A stretch of 64,000 nt of DNA from JBOGOC01 sp050747525 (GCA_050747525.1 JBOGOC010000045.1:1-64000); one strand, 5' to 3'. Counted from the first letter of the stretch, positions 16,565-27,070 are shown. Notes: generated from the letters alone by a model not told the origin. Numbers and translations are program-made.

Positions 16565-19500
16565 TCAAGGACACTGCAGATCGTTCACGCGCGGCGGGAC
16601 CAGTCCGGGCGGGCCAAGCGGCCCTTCACCCAGGAGGTTCCTGGACGTCACCAGGTAGAACCATCCATCACCCGTCGGCGGAGGAGGCCCTGCATCGTCC
16701 AGGTCCGGCCGCAGATCGGCGTCGGCGTCGCTCGCGACGCCGCAGGCAAGCTGTGCCATGTCGGAGGTCCGGAAGATCTTGACCGTGCGGCTGACCGTGA
16801 GCGATCCACGATAGACGTTGTAGACGCCGGCCAGATGGGGTGCCGCCCACTCCAGCCGCGTGACGCCGCCTCCCAGGTCGTCCAGCCTGAGGTCGGCCAC
16901 CTCTTCGGGCCGCAGCGGGGAGATCACGTACGCCTCTCCGGCGTTGGGCGGCGTGCCGGGATTGGTGTCGGCGAAAGGAGCCCCCACCAGCCCGTCGTCC
17001 GCACCATCCGCGTTGAGATCGGATCCTCCCCCCACCGAGGCTCCCAGATGGTCTCCGGCCTCGGCCCCCTCGACCACGAACCCGTCGAGGGTCGAACCGA
17101 CATCATCGAGCGACACGGCCCCCGGCGGAAGCGCCGGGCTCCCCATGACGACGAAGGCGCGCCCGGCGTCCGGACCGGCGTCGCCGTCCGCGAGGGGGGA
17201 CCCGATGATGAAGTCGCCGTATCCGTCGCGGTTCAGGTCTCCAGCCGCACCCACCGTGAGAGGATCGTCGTCGCCGGCCAGGAACCTGGTTCCGTCCAGG
17301 TCGCGCACCACCTGGAGAAGGCCGGCGCGCAGGCCCGTTCCACCGCCTGTCGACCCGCCGGTCTGCGAGCTTCCCACGACAGTCTTCGGATCATCCCCCG
17401 GGATGAGGTAGGCCACACCATCGGCCGCGATCAGGATGTCGTAGACCCCGTTGCCGTCCACATCCACCGCGCCGGTCAGCCAGCGTCCCAGGTGGTGGTC
17501 GGCGACGTCGCCGATGAAGACCATGCCGGCCACCTGGTCCGGCAGGCCGCTGGCCACGCGGCTGAGCTCGATGATCCCGGGCGTGGCGCTGTCGTCGAGG
17601 TGGCCGAATCCGACGCCTCCCTGGATGGCGTACACGTAGCCGGTGTCCGGGATGGGCGCCCCGAACGAGTCGAGCGCGTCCGCCCCCGGAGCCGACATCA
17701 GCAGATCGTCGAAGCCGTCGCCGAAGGGGTCGAGCCACGACGACACTGCTTCGCCCAGCCCGTCTCCCGCCGTCTCCCCCTGGAAGACCAGCCCGGGGAC
17801 GGTCGAGCCCACCTGTGACAGGGAGACGGTGCCCGGCGCGAGCGGTCCGTAGATCAGGTAGACCTTCCCCGCCTGGCTCCTCCCCGCGGGGCTGGCGCCC
17901 GGCGCCCCGATCAGGAGATCCGGATGGCCGTCGCCGTTCACGTCCCCTGCCCATGAGAGGGATGTGCCGGCACGATCCTCGGCCGCGGCTCCCTGGAACA
18001 CCACGCCGCACAGCGTGGGGGCATTGCACAGGGCCAGATCGTCCAAGTCGAGTGTGGCGGGGGCCAGTTCGTCGAGCCCCGGATGGCCGAACACGAGGTA
18101 CACCATGCCGGAATTCACGGCGGCCCGGTCCGAGCGCGGCGCCCCGATCAGGAAGTCCTGCACCGTGTCGCCGTTCATGTCGCCGGCAGCGGCCACCGCC
18201 TCTCCCACGAACTCCTGCGCGGCGCCGGTGCGGTAGGTCAGCGTGGCCAGGGCCTCCACGTTGGACTGCAGACCCGGCGCCCCGAACACCAGGGTCGCCT
18301 TCCCGGCATCGATTCCTCCGGCGTCGGCGTTGGGAGCTCCGATGAGCAGATCGGCGATGCCGAAGCTGGCCGCCGCTCCGTTGACGTCTCCCAGCGCCCC
18401 TGTGGCAAAACCGGAGTTGTCGTCGGCGTTGGTCCCCGCGACGCTCGCTCCGCCCGCCGAGCCTCCGATGTCCGCCGCGTCGATGGTCCCCACGGTGGCA
18501 CCGGCCGTGTCGAACGACGCGATGAACGGTTGCGCGGGATTCCCCGCCAGGTCGGTGACGAGCGAGGTCACCTGCACCTGGTAGTCGGCCTGCGGCTCCA
18601 GGGCCGCGGTGGGGTCCAGACTCACCACCGCCCCCCTGACCGTGACGGAGGCAGGGACCTTCACCGTCCCGGCGTACAGGGAGACGCCCGCCACGGCCGA
18701 GGCCGGCGCGACAGGCTCGCTGAAGAAGAGCACCACGCCGGTCGACGGTGAGACGTCCACCGCCTGATTCCCGGGGAAGACGGAGGTCACGGTGGGTGCG
18801 ACCGCGTCCTCCCCCAGCAGCATCAGCTGGCCGGCGGCTCCGCCCGGGTTCTCCACGCGCAGCTGCGCGCCCGAGACCACGTCACGAGCCTGGCTCCCGG
18901 GGTCGGTGTCGTGGAAGATCTGGAAGCTGGAGATGCCGCTCTGAGAGGCGGTGGGGGAGAAATCGGCCACGATGAAGAACTTCTTGAATTGGCCTGGCAC
19001 CAATCGCATACGCGGGTCGCCGTGGACGAACTCGATGCGCTGCGGCGAGAGGTTCAGCGTGTCGACCGTCATGATGACCGGGTCGAGATCGGGCTCGAAG
19101 GCTCCCGTTCCCGTGTCCAGGTGGACGCGCAGCCGATCGATCAGGTGGTTGGCCTGGTCGCTCCCCAGGGCCGCTCCGATGCCGTCCCTCATGGTGAGGG
19201 CGATGGTCGCCAGCTCGATCGGGTTGTCCTCGACCCGGCCGCGGTGCGTGAACTGCAGCATGAGCAGCGGCGCCGAGGCGCCATCAGCCACGACCGTCGG
19301 GGACATGCTCGACGTGGTGATCGAGAACTGTCCGCCGACGTTGGGCCAGAAGAGAATGCTGGACGGAATGGCGGCATCGGTTGTGACGAGGTCCGCATCA
19401 CCGTCGCCGTCGATGTCGCCGGCCACCATCGCGGTCGGCTGCGGGATGTCGTTGGAAAGCACACGTTCGGAAAACACCGGGAGGGAGGACCCGTCGTTCT

Positions 19501-22500
19501 CCCACCACGACATTCTCATGGTGGTCGATGCGGCTCCTGACATCAGATCGACGTCCCCGTCTCCGTCGAGATCCGCTGCGTTGGTCGGCATGGTGGCCGG
19601 CCCCGTCGTGGGGATCGAGCGCTGGGTGAACGTCGGGGGGGAGCCGCTGTCATTGTCGAACCAGGCGATCACGGTCCCCGTGTAGGCACCCGAGACGGCG
19701 TCCAGATCCCCATCTCCATCGACGTCCGCCACGTTGACGCGCACGGCGTTCCCCACGCCGGCCGACGGATCCATGGTGCGGGCGGTGAAAGAAGGAGGGG
19801 ACGCGCCATCGTTCTCGTACCAGCCAATGAGGCCGGTGGCCAGCGTGGCCAGCACATCGATGTCCCCATCTTCATCGAGATCCCCCGTGGCCACCCCGCG
19901 CTTGTACGGGGCGGTGCCCGAGATCACGCGCCGGGTCCATCCCGGTGGCGACGCGCCGTCGTTCTGGAACCAGACCAGCATGTTGTCGAGGTGGGAGCTG
20001 ACCACCATATCGGGATCCCCGTCGCCGTCCAGGTCGGCCGCTGTGATCCCCCAGGCCCCGTCGGCGGCTGTGTCGACCATGTGCTCCACCCACGTGAGGG
20101 GCGCGCCGCCCTCGTTCTCGTACCAGGCGACGGTGTCGCCGTCGTACGAGGCGGCCAGCGCGTCCACGTCGCCGTCTCCGTCGATGTCTGCCACGTTCAT
20201 GGCTTCGGTGCCGTTCGCGTTGGTCGTGATCGTGCGTGTGTTCCAGCCCGGGGACGAACCGCCGCTGTTCTGGTGCCAGGCAATCCGGTCGTCGAGGTAC
20301 GACGCCGACAGAACGTCGAGGTCCCCGTCGGCATCGACGTCGGCCAGCGACAGGAAGTAGGGCCTCAGCACCGTGTTGTTGATGACCGACGGTGACGTGT
20401 ACATGGCGCTTCTGTGCACCAGGCGGTTCTCGTGCCAGGCAATCCGGTTCGTGTTCGTGGTGATCCGATCGGACTCGGCCGACAGGACATCCGGATCGCC
20501 GTCTCCGTCCAGGTCGGCGGCGACGATGGCATCGCCCGTGGGGTTGATCACGCTCGCGATGATCTGCTGCGGGCCGAATGTCGCGGCTCCATCCACGTTC
20601 TCGTGCCACACGACCTTCCCGGACTTCATACCCAGGACGTCCAGGTCGCCGTCGGCGTCCAGATCCGTGGCCACCGCCCACGTCCCGCCGATCCCATCGG
20701 CCACAGTGGAGATGGCATGGGGTGGCCAGGGATCATTGGGAGTTCCGTCGTTCTCGTACCACGTGATCGTGGAATCGCCCCGCGACGCGGCCAGGAGGTC
20801 GGCGTCGCCGTCGCGATCCATGTCGACCGCCTGCACCGACCAGGGGTCGGAGAGCCCGGTCGCGATCAGCCTCGCGCCGCTGAAGGACGTGCCGCCTCCA
20901 AGGTTCTCGTGCCACGCCAGTTCGCCGCTGTCGGTCTGGGCCGAGAAGAAGTCGAGATCTCCATCGCGGTCCACATCGACAACCACGATCGAGTTCACAT
21001 CGCTTTCCCCGGATGCCACGCCGGTCGCGGACCAGCTCGTGCCCAGTCCATTCACGTTTCTGTAGAGCGTCACCTGGGCCGACATGCCGGCCAGGACGTC
21101 CGTCCATCCATCTTCATCCAGGTCGATGGCAATCAGCGACGTGGCGCCGTTGGCGCCGAGGTCGATGAGCTGCTGGGGGCCGAAGCTGATCGTTCCGCCG
21201 GACGACTGGTTCTGGTACCACGCGATCTTGTTGTCGACCGACGAGGCGGAAATGACGTCCAGGTCACCGTCATGGTCGAGGTCGGCCGCAATCACGGACT
21301 TCGCGCCGTTCGCCAGGACCGTGATCACCTGCTGCGGGCCGAACGTTCCCAAGCCATTCACGTTCTCGTACCAGGCGATCTTGTCGTCCACCTCCGAGGC
21401 CGAGAGAACATCCTGATCCCCGTCCCCATCCAGATCCGCCGCGAACACGGCGTCGGCTCCGGCAGCGTTGGTGGTGATGGTCCGTGGTGCCGCGAACGGA
21501 ACGCGTGTCGCGCGATCGGAGCCGGTCGTGGGGTCCGACCCGGCATCCACCTCGGCGCCATCGTTCAGGCCGTCGTCATCCGTGTCGTCGTCGAGCGGGT
21601 CGGTTCCGGTGTTCCCCGCGTTGACGAAGATCCCCGTCCCGGTCTCGACGGCGTCGGCCAGTCCGTCGTTGTCGTCGTCGGCGTCGCAGGGGTCCCCCGT
21701 CCCGTCGCCGTCGAAGTCTTCCTGCCCCGCGTTGGCAACGTTCACGCAGTTGTCCCCGTCAGAGCAGATGTCATCGCCGTCCGGGTCGTCTCCTTGCGCG
21801 CACGTCTGGCAGGCGTCCCCCCGCCCGTTGCCATCGGTGTCCACCTGCCCGGAATCGGCGACGGCCGGGCACAGATCGCATGCGTTCAGGACGTTGTCGC
21901 CGTCCGCGTCGCCGCCGGTGTTCGCGTCGGCGCTGTAGACCTCGTGCACGGTGCCGGCGTCCTGGTCTCCCCAGTAGACGACCGTCGAGCCGCCGGGCAC
22001 GAAGGCCACGTCAAGGATTGCGCCAATCGGGTTCAGTGGCATGTTCAGGACGAATGGAGAGCCCCCGGCCCTCGGAACGCCGTACGCGTTGTACCCGAAG
22101 GTCGTGAAGGCCACCAAGGTGTCGTCGGTTGACACCACGGCCTTCGTCACGCTGCTCAAGGGAGGGAGCGGGCCATTCAACTTCCTTGCGCCGCCGCCTG
22201 CCACCGGGACGATGTAGAGCTCCGAGAGGCCGGTCTGCTCGACATCCGCCACATAAAGCAGATCCAGGCTGTCGTTCGTGAAGACGAGAGGTTTGTAGGA
22301 CTTCGCCGGGTCGAGAGCCGGGGCCAGCGTGGTCGAAGCTCCCCCCGTGCTCTTCACGGAGAGCATCCTGAAGGACCCCGTGCCGGAGATGTCAGCCGCG
22401 TAGATGGCCGTCTTCCCGTCGGGAGAGATCACCGCCCACTGCGTGTTCGACGCGTTGCTGAGCCTCGCGGGCGTCCCACCGCCGATGGGCACGCTGTACA

Positions 22501-25141
22501 GCTCGTACCTGTTGTTCGTCTCCTGGTCGGCCCGGTACAGGACTCTCAGGCCATCCGGCGAGATCGACGGACCCGTCAGAGTGTCCGTTCCCCCCAGAAC
22601 CTGCCCGCCGGCGACCAGGGTCCCGTTGAGTCTGGTGACGGGTCCGCCCGCGATCGGCACGCTGTAGAGCTCATAAACCTCATCCGTATCCTGATCGGCG
22701 AGGTAGACGACACGCGAGGTGTTCGTCGAGATCAGGAACAGGACCCCCGGCCCTGCAATCTCCGCGATGATTCCTCCCGCCACCAGCGATCCGTTGAGCT
22801 TCACCACGGGGCCGCCGGAGATGGCCACGCTGTACAGCTCGAACGTGTCGTTCGTGTCCTGGTCGGCCACGTAGACCACGCGGGAGCCGTCCGGGGAAAT
22901 GCGAAAATCCCCGACGTCTCCCCCCGACACCAGCGAGCCGCTGATCCTGACGGCGCCGCCGCCGGAGACGGGCACGCTGTACAGCTCGCGCACACCGTTG
23001 GTGTCCTGATCGGCCAGGTAGACGACGTTGGAGCCCGCGACCAGAAACTCCGCCACGCTTCCGCCGCTCACCAGCGCCCCGTTGAGCTTCGTGACGGTCC
23101 CCCCGACGATCGGCACGCTGTAGAGCTCGAGCGTGGCGCCCGACCCCGACTGATTGGCCAGGTAGATGACGCGGTTGGAGTCCGGCGTGATGGTGAACCA
23201 CGTGGCGAAGCTGCCGGCTCCGTACGGCGGGTTGAGCTTCACCGGAGTGCCACCGGAGACTCCGACGCTGTAGATCTCGAACGCGTCGTTGGTGTCCTGG
23301 TCGGCGAGGTAGACGACTGTCGTGCCGTCGGAACTGATGCTGTTCGGAGGAATGACGCCGCCTCCCGACACGATGGGGCCGTTGAGCTTCACCGGAACGC
23401 GCTGCGTGGGATTGGTCCTGGTCGGGCAGTTGTCGCTGCCAAAGCAGAGGCCATCTGCGTCGGCGTCATTACGCGGATCGGATGGGCAGACGTCCCGCGT
23501 GTCGGGTGTCCCGTCGCCATCAACGTCCAACGGCGTCTCCACCTTGATCCAGTAGCCGCCGGTCGAGCCCCCTCCGCTGCCGTCCAGATCGAGATCGGGA
23601 AACGACGAAACGACGACCTTCCCCGTGCCGGTGAACGTGGCGGTCAGGTCCAGCGCCGGGTCGCGCGAGAAGCCTTCGGAGTCGGGATCCACCGCGTCAT
23701 CGGAGATCGCCACGAGGGTGTCCGAGGCGTCGTAGAAGCCGACCACGGCGTCCAGCGGCGAGCCCAGCTCTGCAGCGTCGATGTCGATTCGCACGGGCTG
23801 ACCCGCGATCACGGGAACGTCGAAGACGTCGAGATCGCCGGGGGCCAGGAATCCGGGCGCCGTGTCGCGGCCCGACGGCAGGTCGTCCAGCGTGGCGCCG
23901 GCTCCCAGGGAGTCGTTCGGCTCGAAGGGGTCCTCCCCCGGCAACGGAAGGGCATTCAGGATCAGATTAACGCCGATGGTCGAAGGCAGAAAGGTCGCAT
24001 CGTCCGGATCGTCGATCGAGGCGTCGGCGGACTCGGACGGGTCGAAACACTCCTCCGGCCCGGGGAGGATCGGAAGGGTGGCCAGCGGCCCGATGAAAGT
24101 GACCTGTGAGAAGCGGGTGTCGATCTGCTCCACGCAGATCTGGTAGGTCGCAGGGGGCATGTGCGCCTTCGTGAAGAACCCCTGAAACGCGGGGTTTCCC
24201 GGGTCGCACGCGGTGTTGCACGGATCACACGTCGATCCGGCATTGCATGGAAAGAAGAGTCCCCCCGACACGGCGGAGAAGGCGAGGGCCAGCGGGTTGC
24301 TGGGACCGCGAAACACGACGTTAGCCCCCTGGAACGGGACCCCGTTGGCGCTGACCTGACCGGTGTAGAACGATCCGCCGGAGGGACCGGGATAGATGTC
24401 TCTCGCGGCCGTCCTGTCGTCGAGGTGAATGGAGGCGAGCGCACCCTCGTCCAGCACGGCCAGCGGGAACATCGTGGGGACGTAGATGTCGTTGCTGGCG
24501 TCGTCGTCGAGCGCCACTTCGTGGTTGAGCACCGTGTGGTCGAGATTGATGAAGTGGCCGATCTCGTGCACCATAGTCGCCTTGAGCCCCTCCAGCGTCA
24601 CGTCCTCCGGCGAGGCCGGCTCACCCACGCCGTCGTAGAAGGCTCCGTTGATGATGATGCTGGCGCCGGTGATCTGCGTGCTCACCGCGATCGGGTTGTC
24701 GAGACCCGCCACTCCCAGGACCTCGAAGCGCGCCCCCACCCCGAACAGCGCATCGATGATGGAGCCGTCGTGGTCGAAGATGACGGGTGACAGGCCATCG
24801 CCATCCACGCGGTAGAAGTTGAGATAGTGGGCCGTATTGCTGAAGGCGAACCCCTGGGCGTTCACGTCCAGACCCAGCGGCGCACCCTCCGTGAAGGAGA
24901 GGCTCCCGGGAATGGTGTCCCACGGGATGAACGCCTGGGTCAGAAGAGCCCGCGCTTGCGCGTTGGACAGAAGCCCCAGCGGGCCCGAGTCGGGGTGGTA
25001 CACGATGGGGGAGGCGGTGGACCACAGCATCGGCTCTCCCAGCCCGTTCACCGCGCGGGGGCCGCCGGCTCTCACCGGTGAAATCACCGCACCCATCAGG
25101 AGCGCCAGCAGCCAGCCGGCCAGACGCGCGCGCGCGGCCAT
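16565..25141 (-). CDS. Giant exported multidomain protein (matrixin-like, TolB-like, VCBS, FG-GAP)
   Basis: The product has 2858 residues. The ATG at 25141 has GGGAGG eight bases upstream and a signal peptide (MAARARLAGWLLALLMGAV); an upstream in-frame start overlaps the preceding gene. Near 192 a zinc box HEIGHFINLDH has all three His of a matrixin but Asn at the usual Gly. Residues 540-580 and 1070-1200 are thrombospondin-3-like Asp-rich calcium repeats; about 580-1065 is a TolB-like propeller with repeated ELYSVP; about 1210-1935 are VCBS repeats with repeated DxDGDGDxD loops. A SbsA-type Ig domain is near 2124-2220, FG-GAP integrin-like repeats lie at about 2224-2750, and an FN3-like tail ends the protein. 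It is probably a calcium-stabilised surface or secreted protein. Confidence 0.9.
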   Translation of the reverse strand: MAARARLAGWLLALLMGAVISPVRAGGPRAVNGLGEPMLWSTASPIVYHPDSGPLGLLSNAQARALLTQAFIPWDTIPGSLSFTEGAPLGLDVNAQGFAFSNTAHYLNFYRVDGDGLSPVIFDHDGSIIDALFGVGARFEVLGVAGLDNPIAVSTQITGASIIINGAFYDGVGEPASPEDVTLEGLKATMVHEIGHFINLDHTVLNHEVALDDDASNDIYVPTMFPLAVLDEGALASIHLDDRTAARDIYPGPSGGSFYTGQVSANGVPFQGANVVFRGPSNPLALAFSAVSGGLFFPCNAGSTCDPCNTACDPGNPAFQGFFTKAHMPPATYQICVEQIDTRFSQVTFIGPLATLPILPGPEECFDPSESADASIDDPDDATFLPSTIGVNLILNALPLPGEDPFEPNDSLGAGATLDDLPSGRDTAPGFLAPGDLDVFDVPVIAGQPVRIDIDAAELGSPLDAVVGFYDASDTLVAISDDAVDPDSEGFSRDPALDLTATFTGTGKVVVSSFPDLDLDGSGGGSTGGYWIKVETPLDVDGDGTPDTRDVCPSDPRNDADADGLCFGSDNCPTRTNPTQRVPVKLNGPIVSGGGVIPPNSISSDGTTVVYLADQDTNDAFEIYSVGVSGGTPVKLNPPYGAGSFATWFTITPDSNRVIYLANQSGSGATLELYSVPIVGGTVTKLNGALVSGGSVAEFLVAGSNVVYLADQDTNGVRELYSVPVSGGGAVRISGSLVSGGDVGDFRISPDGSRVVYVADQDTNDTFELYSVAISGGPVVKLNGSLVAGGIIAEIAGPGVLFLISTNTSRVVYLADQDTDEVYELYSVPIAGGPVTRLNGTLVAGGQVLGGTDTLTGPSISPDGLRVLYRADQETNNRYELYSVPIGGGTPARLSNASNTQWAVISPDGKTAIYAADISGTGSFRMLSVKSTGGASTTLAPALDPAKSYKPLVFTNDSLDLLYVADVEQTGLSELYIVPVAGGGARKLNGPLPPLSSVTKAVVSTDDTLVAFTTFGYNAYGVPRAGGSPFVLNMPLNPIGAILDVAFVPGGSTVVYWGDQDAGTVHEVYSADANTGGDADGDNVLNACDLCPAVADSGQVDTDGNGRGDACQTCAQGDDPDGDDICSDGDNCVNVANAGQEDFDGDGTGDPCDADDDNDGLADAVETGTGIFVNAGNTGTDPLDDDTDDDGLNDGAEVDAGSDPTTGSDRATRVPFAAPRTITTNAAGADAVFAADLDGDGDQDVLSASEVDDKIAWYENVNGLGTFGPQQVITVLANGAKSVIAADLDHDGDLDVISASSVDNKIAWYQNQSSGGTISFGPQQLIDLGANGATSLIAIDLDEDGWTDVLAGMSAQVTLYRNVNGLGTSWSATGVASGESDVNSIVVVDVDRDGDLDFFSAQTDSGELAWHENLGGGTSFSGARLIATGLSDPWSVQAVDMDRDGDADLLAASRGDSTITWYENDGTPNDPWPPHAISTVADGIGGTWAVATDLDADGDLDVLGMKSGKVVWHENVDGAATFGPQQIIASVINPTGDAIVAADLDGDGDPDVLSAESDRITTNTNRIAWHENRLVHRSAMYTSPSVINNTVLRPYFLSLADVDADGDLDVLSASYLDDRIAWHQNSGGSSPGWNTRTITTNANGTEAMNVADIDGDGDVDALAASYDGDTVAWYENEGGAPLTWVEHMVDTAADGAWGITAADLDGDGDPDMVVSSHLDNMLVWFQNDGASPPGWTRRVISGTAPYKRGVATGDLDEDGDIDVLATLATGLIGWYENDGASPPSFTARTMDPSAGVGNAVRVNVADVDGDGDLDAVSGAYTGTVIAWFDNDSGSPPTFTQRSIPTTGPATMPTNAADLDGDGDVDLMSGAASTTMRMSWWENDGSSLPVFSERVLSNDIPQPTAMVAGDIDGDGDADLVTTDAAIPSSILFWPNVGGQFSITTSSMSPTVVADGASAPLLMLQFTHRGRVEDNPIELATIALTMRDGIGAALGSDQANHLIDRLRVHLDTGTGAFEPDLDPVIMTVDTLNLSPQRIEFVHGDPRMRLVPGQFKKFFIVADFSPTASQSGISSFQIFHDTDPGSQARDVVSGAQLRVENPGGAAGQLMLLGEDAVAPTVTSVFPGNQAVDVSPSTGVVLFFSEPVAPASAVAGVSLYAGTVKVPASVTVRGAVVSLDPTAALEPQADYQVQVTSLVTDLAGNPAQPFIASFDTAGATVGTIDAADIGGSAGGASVAGTNADDNSGFATGALGDVNGAAASFGIADLLIGAPNADAGGIDAGKATLVFGAPGLQSNVEALATLTYRTGAAQEFVGEAVAAAGDMNGDTVQDFLIGAPRSDRAAVNSGMVYLVFGHPGLDELAPATLDLDDLALCNAPTLCGVVFQGAAAEDRAGTSLSWAGDVNGDGHPDLLIGAPGASPAGRSQAGKVYLIYGPLAPGTVSLSQVGSTVPGLVFQGETAGDGLGEAVSSWLDPFGDGFDDLLMSAPGADALDSFGAPIPDTGYVYAIQGGVGFGHLDDSATPGIIELSRVASGLPDQVAGMVFIGDVADHHLGRWLTGAVDVDGNGVYDILIAADGVAYLIPGDDPKTVVGSSQTGGSTGGGTGLRAGLLQVVRDLDGTRFLAGDDDPLTVGAAGDLNRDGYGDFIIGSPLADGDAGPDAGRAFVVMGSPALPPGAVSLDDVGSTLDGFVVEGAEAGDHLGASVGGGSDLNADGADDGLVGAPFADTNPGTPPNAGEAYVISPLRPEEVADLRLDDLGGGVTRLEWAAPHLAGVYNVYRGSLTVSRTVKIFRTSDMAQLACGVASDADADLRPDLDDAGPPPPTGDGWFYLVTSRNLLGEGPLGPPGLVPPRVNDLQCP

Positions 25142-25142
25142 G

Positions 25143-25679
25143 TCAGTGCCTCCCGCCGGCGATCCGGGCCGCGCGATCGAGCAGATCGTCCGGGTCGATG
25201 GGGGCCGGTGGCCTGTGCTTTCCGACGGCGGCTCCCCCACGGGACCCTTCCGCCGGAATGAGGCGCGCATTTGCGAAGTCGTTCAGCGCAACCTTGCGAC
25301 CCTGCTTGTCCTTGAAGATTCTGAAGCGTCCCTGCCCCAGGCCGACCGGCGAGGTCAGCCCCAGCGGGCTGTCGCCATAGAGGAACAGCACGACCTCTTC
25401 ACCCGTCTTGAACGACGGGACTCCGGGCGCTTCGTCGCCCTGGGCGGCGGAGGGCGACGCGAGCATCCGCACGGTGACCGTGTGTCCTTCGACCCCCTTG
25501 ACCGCGCGCTGCACCCGGAACGTCGCCACGACGACATCGCGTTGAAGCGTGGGATCGCGCTCCACACGGCTGCCGGTGCAGCGCCCCGAGAAGATGCGCG
25601 CGGCGCGGCTTGTCATCTGCTCGAGGTCGACGGGGCGCACCTGGCTGGCGTGCAGGAGCGATGGCGACAGGGCGGCCAT
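25143..25679 (-). CDS. Small exported companion of the giant protein
   Basis: The frame gives 178 residues from the first ATG. The start is uncertain: the preceding in-frame codons encode RIVAVLLC, which would complete a signal peptide, but no ATG or GTG with a ribosome site is visible there. The mature part begins near ASQVRPVDLEQMTSRAARIF and has a strand-rich region (VVVATFRVQRAVKGVEG, EVVLFLYGDSPLGLTSPVGL) ending with a low-complexity Pro/Arg tail. It ends one base before the giant gene start, so the two are likely co-translated. Proteins of this plan commonly precede matrixin-like proteases, but the function is unknown. Confidence 0.75.
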   Translation of the reverse strand: MAALSPSLLHASQVRPVDLEQMTSRAARIFSGRCTGSRVERDPTLQRDVVVATFRVQRAVKGVEGHTVTVRMLASPSAAQGDEAPGVPSFKTGEEVVLFLYGDSPLGLTSPVGLGQGRFRIFKDKQGRKVALNDFANARLIPAEGSRGGAAVGKHRPPAPIDPDDLLDRAARIAGGRH

Positions 25680-25981
25680 GCAGAGCAGGACGGCGACGAT
25701 ACGGCTTGCGTGACGGATCGCGGGCGCTCCCCAGGAGGCTGCCCGGCTCGGCGCCCCTGATGCTTGGGCAGGAGGCCGGATTATACCGCGAAAGCGATCA
25801 TTCGCAAGATCAATCTCTTTCCAGGATCGAAGTTCGTCGTTCTCTCATAGCGTAGAGGCACGCATCCGGTGCCGGGCGAGCAGTTGAGGAGCGAGGCGTT
25901 GAGGGCCCGCCGTAGTAGCATGGGCGGCGTCATGCGGGGGATGAACGGAGCGGCGCCGCGGGAGGGCGCGGAGGAAACGAC
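25680..25981. other. Intergenic region without recognised gene
   Basis: About 300 bases between divergent genes hold no convincing open frame on either strand. It probably carries the promoters for the minus-strand giant-protein operon and the plus-strand small membrane protein. I could not define -35 and -10 boxes. Confidence 0.5.
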
Positions 25982-26182
25982 ATGGACTCCAAAGTCACAG
26001 GATTACGAGTTGCGTTCGTTGTGTTCGGTCTGATGGCGGTCGCACAATTGGTGCGAGTGGTGGTACGCCCAGAGGTGTTCGTTGCCGGTCACTCCCTTCC
26101 GTTGTGGCCAAGCGTGGTGGCATTCATCGTGTTGGGCGGTCTGAGTCTTTGGATGTGGCGACTCACGCGCAACTCCCCCTGA
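25982..26182 (+). CDS. Small two-helix membrane protein
   Basis: This 66-residue product has two hydrophobic segments: VAFVVFGLMAVAQLVRVVV and WPSVVAFIVLGGLSLWMW. The linker between them carries RPEVFVAGHSLPLW. GGAGG lies eight bases before the ATG. I do not recognise a named family. It sits alone and is followed by a CHAT-domain remnant. Confidence 0.75.
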   Translation: MDSKVTGLRVAFVVFGLMAVAQLVRVVVRPEVFVAGHSLPLWPSVVAFIVLGGLSLWMWRLTRNSP

Positions 26183-26243
26183 ATGAAGCGATGAACAGAA
26201 TTGCGGCTTCGCGGCGCCTCGGTGGCCCGGTGAAGGTCAATCC

Positions 26244-26369
26244 AACTTGATCAGGTTGCTCCCGGCGCCGGCCGCCCTGCGCAACGCGCAGAGACAGATG
26301 GCGGCGTCGGAGCGCTGGAGCGACCCGTACTACTGGGCGGGCTTCGTGGTCCAGGGCGAATGGCGGTGA
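26244..26369 (+). pseudogene. CHAT-domain C-terminal remnant
   Basis: The frame reads LRNAQRQMAASERWSDPYYW followed by AGFVVQGEWR-stop. This is the last segment of CHAT (caspase-like) peptidase domains, where PYYWA.F...G.W closes the fold. No start codon or His/Cys catalytic part remains. It is the 3' end of a deleted gene. Confidence 0.6.
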
Positions 26370-26406
26370 TCCCGGAGGGCCACACCGAGACGGTGCCCGC
26401 AGCTCT

Positions 26407-26823
26407 TTATGGCGCCTCGTGAAGTTCGATCGGATTCCCGTCCGGATCCTCGATCTGGATCTGCTTGCCACCCGGTCCGACCTCGACCTCGTTTCGGAAC
26501 CGGGCTCCCTCATTTCTGAGGGAGGCGATGGTGGAGTCGATGTCCTTCACGTAGAGCACGATTCGGTTCCACCCGCCGGGTTCCTGCTGGCGACCGTTCG
26601 GCATCGGTCTCGATCCGGAGCTGCCGGGACCGCTCAGCAGAAGACGAAGGTCTCCGCGTGACAACGTCGCGAACACGGGTCCCGATCGTTGAGTGAGCTG
26701 GAACCCGAGATGCTCGGTGTAGAAGGCGACTGCGCGATCCACGTCCCGGATCTGGTAGCGAACCACCGCGGCGTTCACATCAGGCGAAAACGGCGTCGAG
26801 GGTGCAGCGTGCAGGTCTGTCAT
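26407..26823 (-). CDS. VOC family protein (glyoxalase/bleomycin-resistance fold)
   Basis: This 138-residue protein has one VOC unit: VVRYQIRDVDRAVAFYTEHL, FATLSRGDLRLLLSGPG, NRIVLYVKDIDSTIASL, then QIEDPDGNPIELHE, in which the last Glu is the usual metal ligand. The ATG at 26823 has GGAGG eight bases upstream. The frame stays open to 26913, where a Leu/Ala-rich stretch ending ALAGC would be a lipobox; a lipoprotein form from an upstream start is possible. The substrate is unknown. It is divergent from the SnoaL-like gene. Confidence 0.85.
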   Translation of the reverse strand: MTDLHAAPSTPFSPDVNAAVVRYQIRDVDRAVAFYTEHLGFQLTQRSGPVFATLSRGDLRLLLSGPGSSGSRPMPNGRQQEPGGWNRIVLYVKDIDSTIASLRNEGARFRNEVEVGPGGKQIQIEDPDGNPIELHEAP

Positions 26824-27070
26824 CGTTGAACCTCCATGTGCCATGCAGCCGGCGAGTGCCGCGGCGTACAAGATGGCCACGGCGGGTCCCACGGACAGCC
26901 CCGCGAGCACCATAGGCCACCATCTAGCACCGTGCCAGCGGGACGGCAGTTGGTGCCGGGCGGTACGACATGGCGTTGGTCAGGTGTGGGTGGCAGGTGA
27001 GGCGGGCAGGAGTAGAATCAAGGGTGGGCCAGAATCTCGCGCCGAGCTGCTTTCCAGTGGAGGAATCCAC

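Noticed and set aside
14610..16658. Plus-strand open frames of 298 and 365 residues over the kinase gene
   Set aside because: Shadows of the kinase/TPR gene, whose catalytic motifs are all on the minus strand.
20414..22132. 572-residue plus-strand open frame
   Set aside because: Antisense to the VCBS repeat region; its periodic composition mirrors the repeats of the true gene.
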